In this document: positions 13,977 to 14,034 of the stretch, one piece after another
How positions within the stretch are numbered: the first letter of the stretch is position 1
Layout: the number at the start of each line of letters is the position of its first letter
Source of the DNA: Phycisphaerales bacterium
Lineage (GTDB): Bacteria > Planctomycetota > Phycisphaerae > Phycisphaerales > UBA1924
Length of the DNA: 14,034 nt
Reading direction: 5' to 3'
Assembly: GCA_003511945.1 (NCBI GenBank)
Contig: DOJA01000204.1
Coordinates: forward strand, 795 to 14,828
Program-made: the position numbers and the translations under genes
The notes under the pieces: generated by a model
Seen by the model: the letters and a program-made list of their open reading frames with translations, nothing else
Database searches by the model: none
Told to the model about the DNA's origin: nothing

Positions 13977-14034
13977 CGCGGTCGGCCTCACTCCTGGGCA
14001 CAACGGGAAAGGCCCGCGCCTGGATCAACTCACG

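Noticed and set aside
13977..14034. TTGATC near the right edge as a -35 box for a pilM promoter
   Set aside because: The hexamer 17 nt downstream (CGTTGT) matches the -10 consensus poorly, and promoter consensus in this lineage is uncertain; only 58 bases are visible.
1..14034. Mobile elements, CRISPR arrays, tRNA or rRNA genes
   Set aside because: No transposase-like protein, no regularly spaced repeats and no tRNA-like cloverleaf or rRNA sequence was seen; the genes are contiguous and uniform in style.

Overview
All recognisable genes lie on the minus strand, so biological order runs from the right edge of the window to the left. The DNA is very GC-rich (by eye close to 70%). The twelve protein genes form one dense, operon-like run for a type IV pilus (or closely related type II secretion-like) machine, with a signalling cassette inside it. 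Gene content and protein style suggest a high-GC Planctomycetota, perhaps Phycisphaerae. That is an inference from general character; no rRNA or other marker gene is present.

Layout in transcription order. (1) 13976-10938: inner-membrane alignment complex. It comprises an actin-like PilM, PilN with the PilM-docking motif, PilO, and a bitopic PilP/GspC-like protein, joined by three 4-nt stop/start overlaps. (2) 10875-8272: an outer-membrane secretin of 867 residues with an unusually long C-terminal extension. (3) 8192-6960: a TPR lipoprotein, a candidate pilotin or assembly factor for the secretin. (4) 6943-3059: a signalling block with a membrane PAS histidine kinase, a stand-alone receiver protein, a GAF/HD-GYP protein (predicted cyclic-di-GMP phosphodiesterase) and a single-domain STAS protein. 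These are chained by 4-nt overlaps that continue into (5) 3062-1305, the assembly ATPase (PilB/GspE type) with an N-terminal MshEN domain. (6) 1285-65: the platform protein PilC/GspF. The last 64 bases hold an inverted repeat and perhaps the edge of another gene.

How the parts would work together: PilM-N-O-P and the platform protein PilC link the cytoplasmic ATPase PilB to the outer-membrane secretin, whose assembly the TPR lipoprotein may assist. The kinase/receiver pair, HD-GYP protein and STAS protein probably tune the machine. The MshEN fold on the ATPase belongs to a family that includes cyclic-di-GMP receptors, so a predicted source of cyclic-di-GMP turnover and a possible receptor are encoded side by side and translationally linked. 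Pilins, prepilin peptidase and PilT are not in the window.

The most unusual signal is compositional. I found no copy of the palindrome ACGT anywhere in the 14 kb, although several tens are expected and GTAC, with the same base composition, is common. Codons that would create ACGT are replaced by synonymous ones giving ATGT. This looks like genome-wide avoidance or loss of a modification/restriction site.
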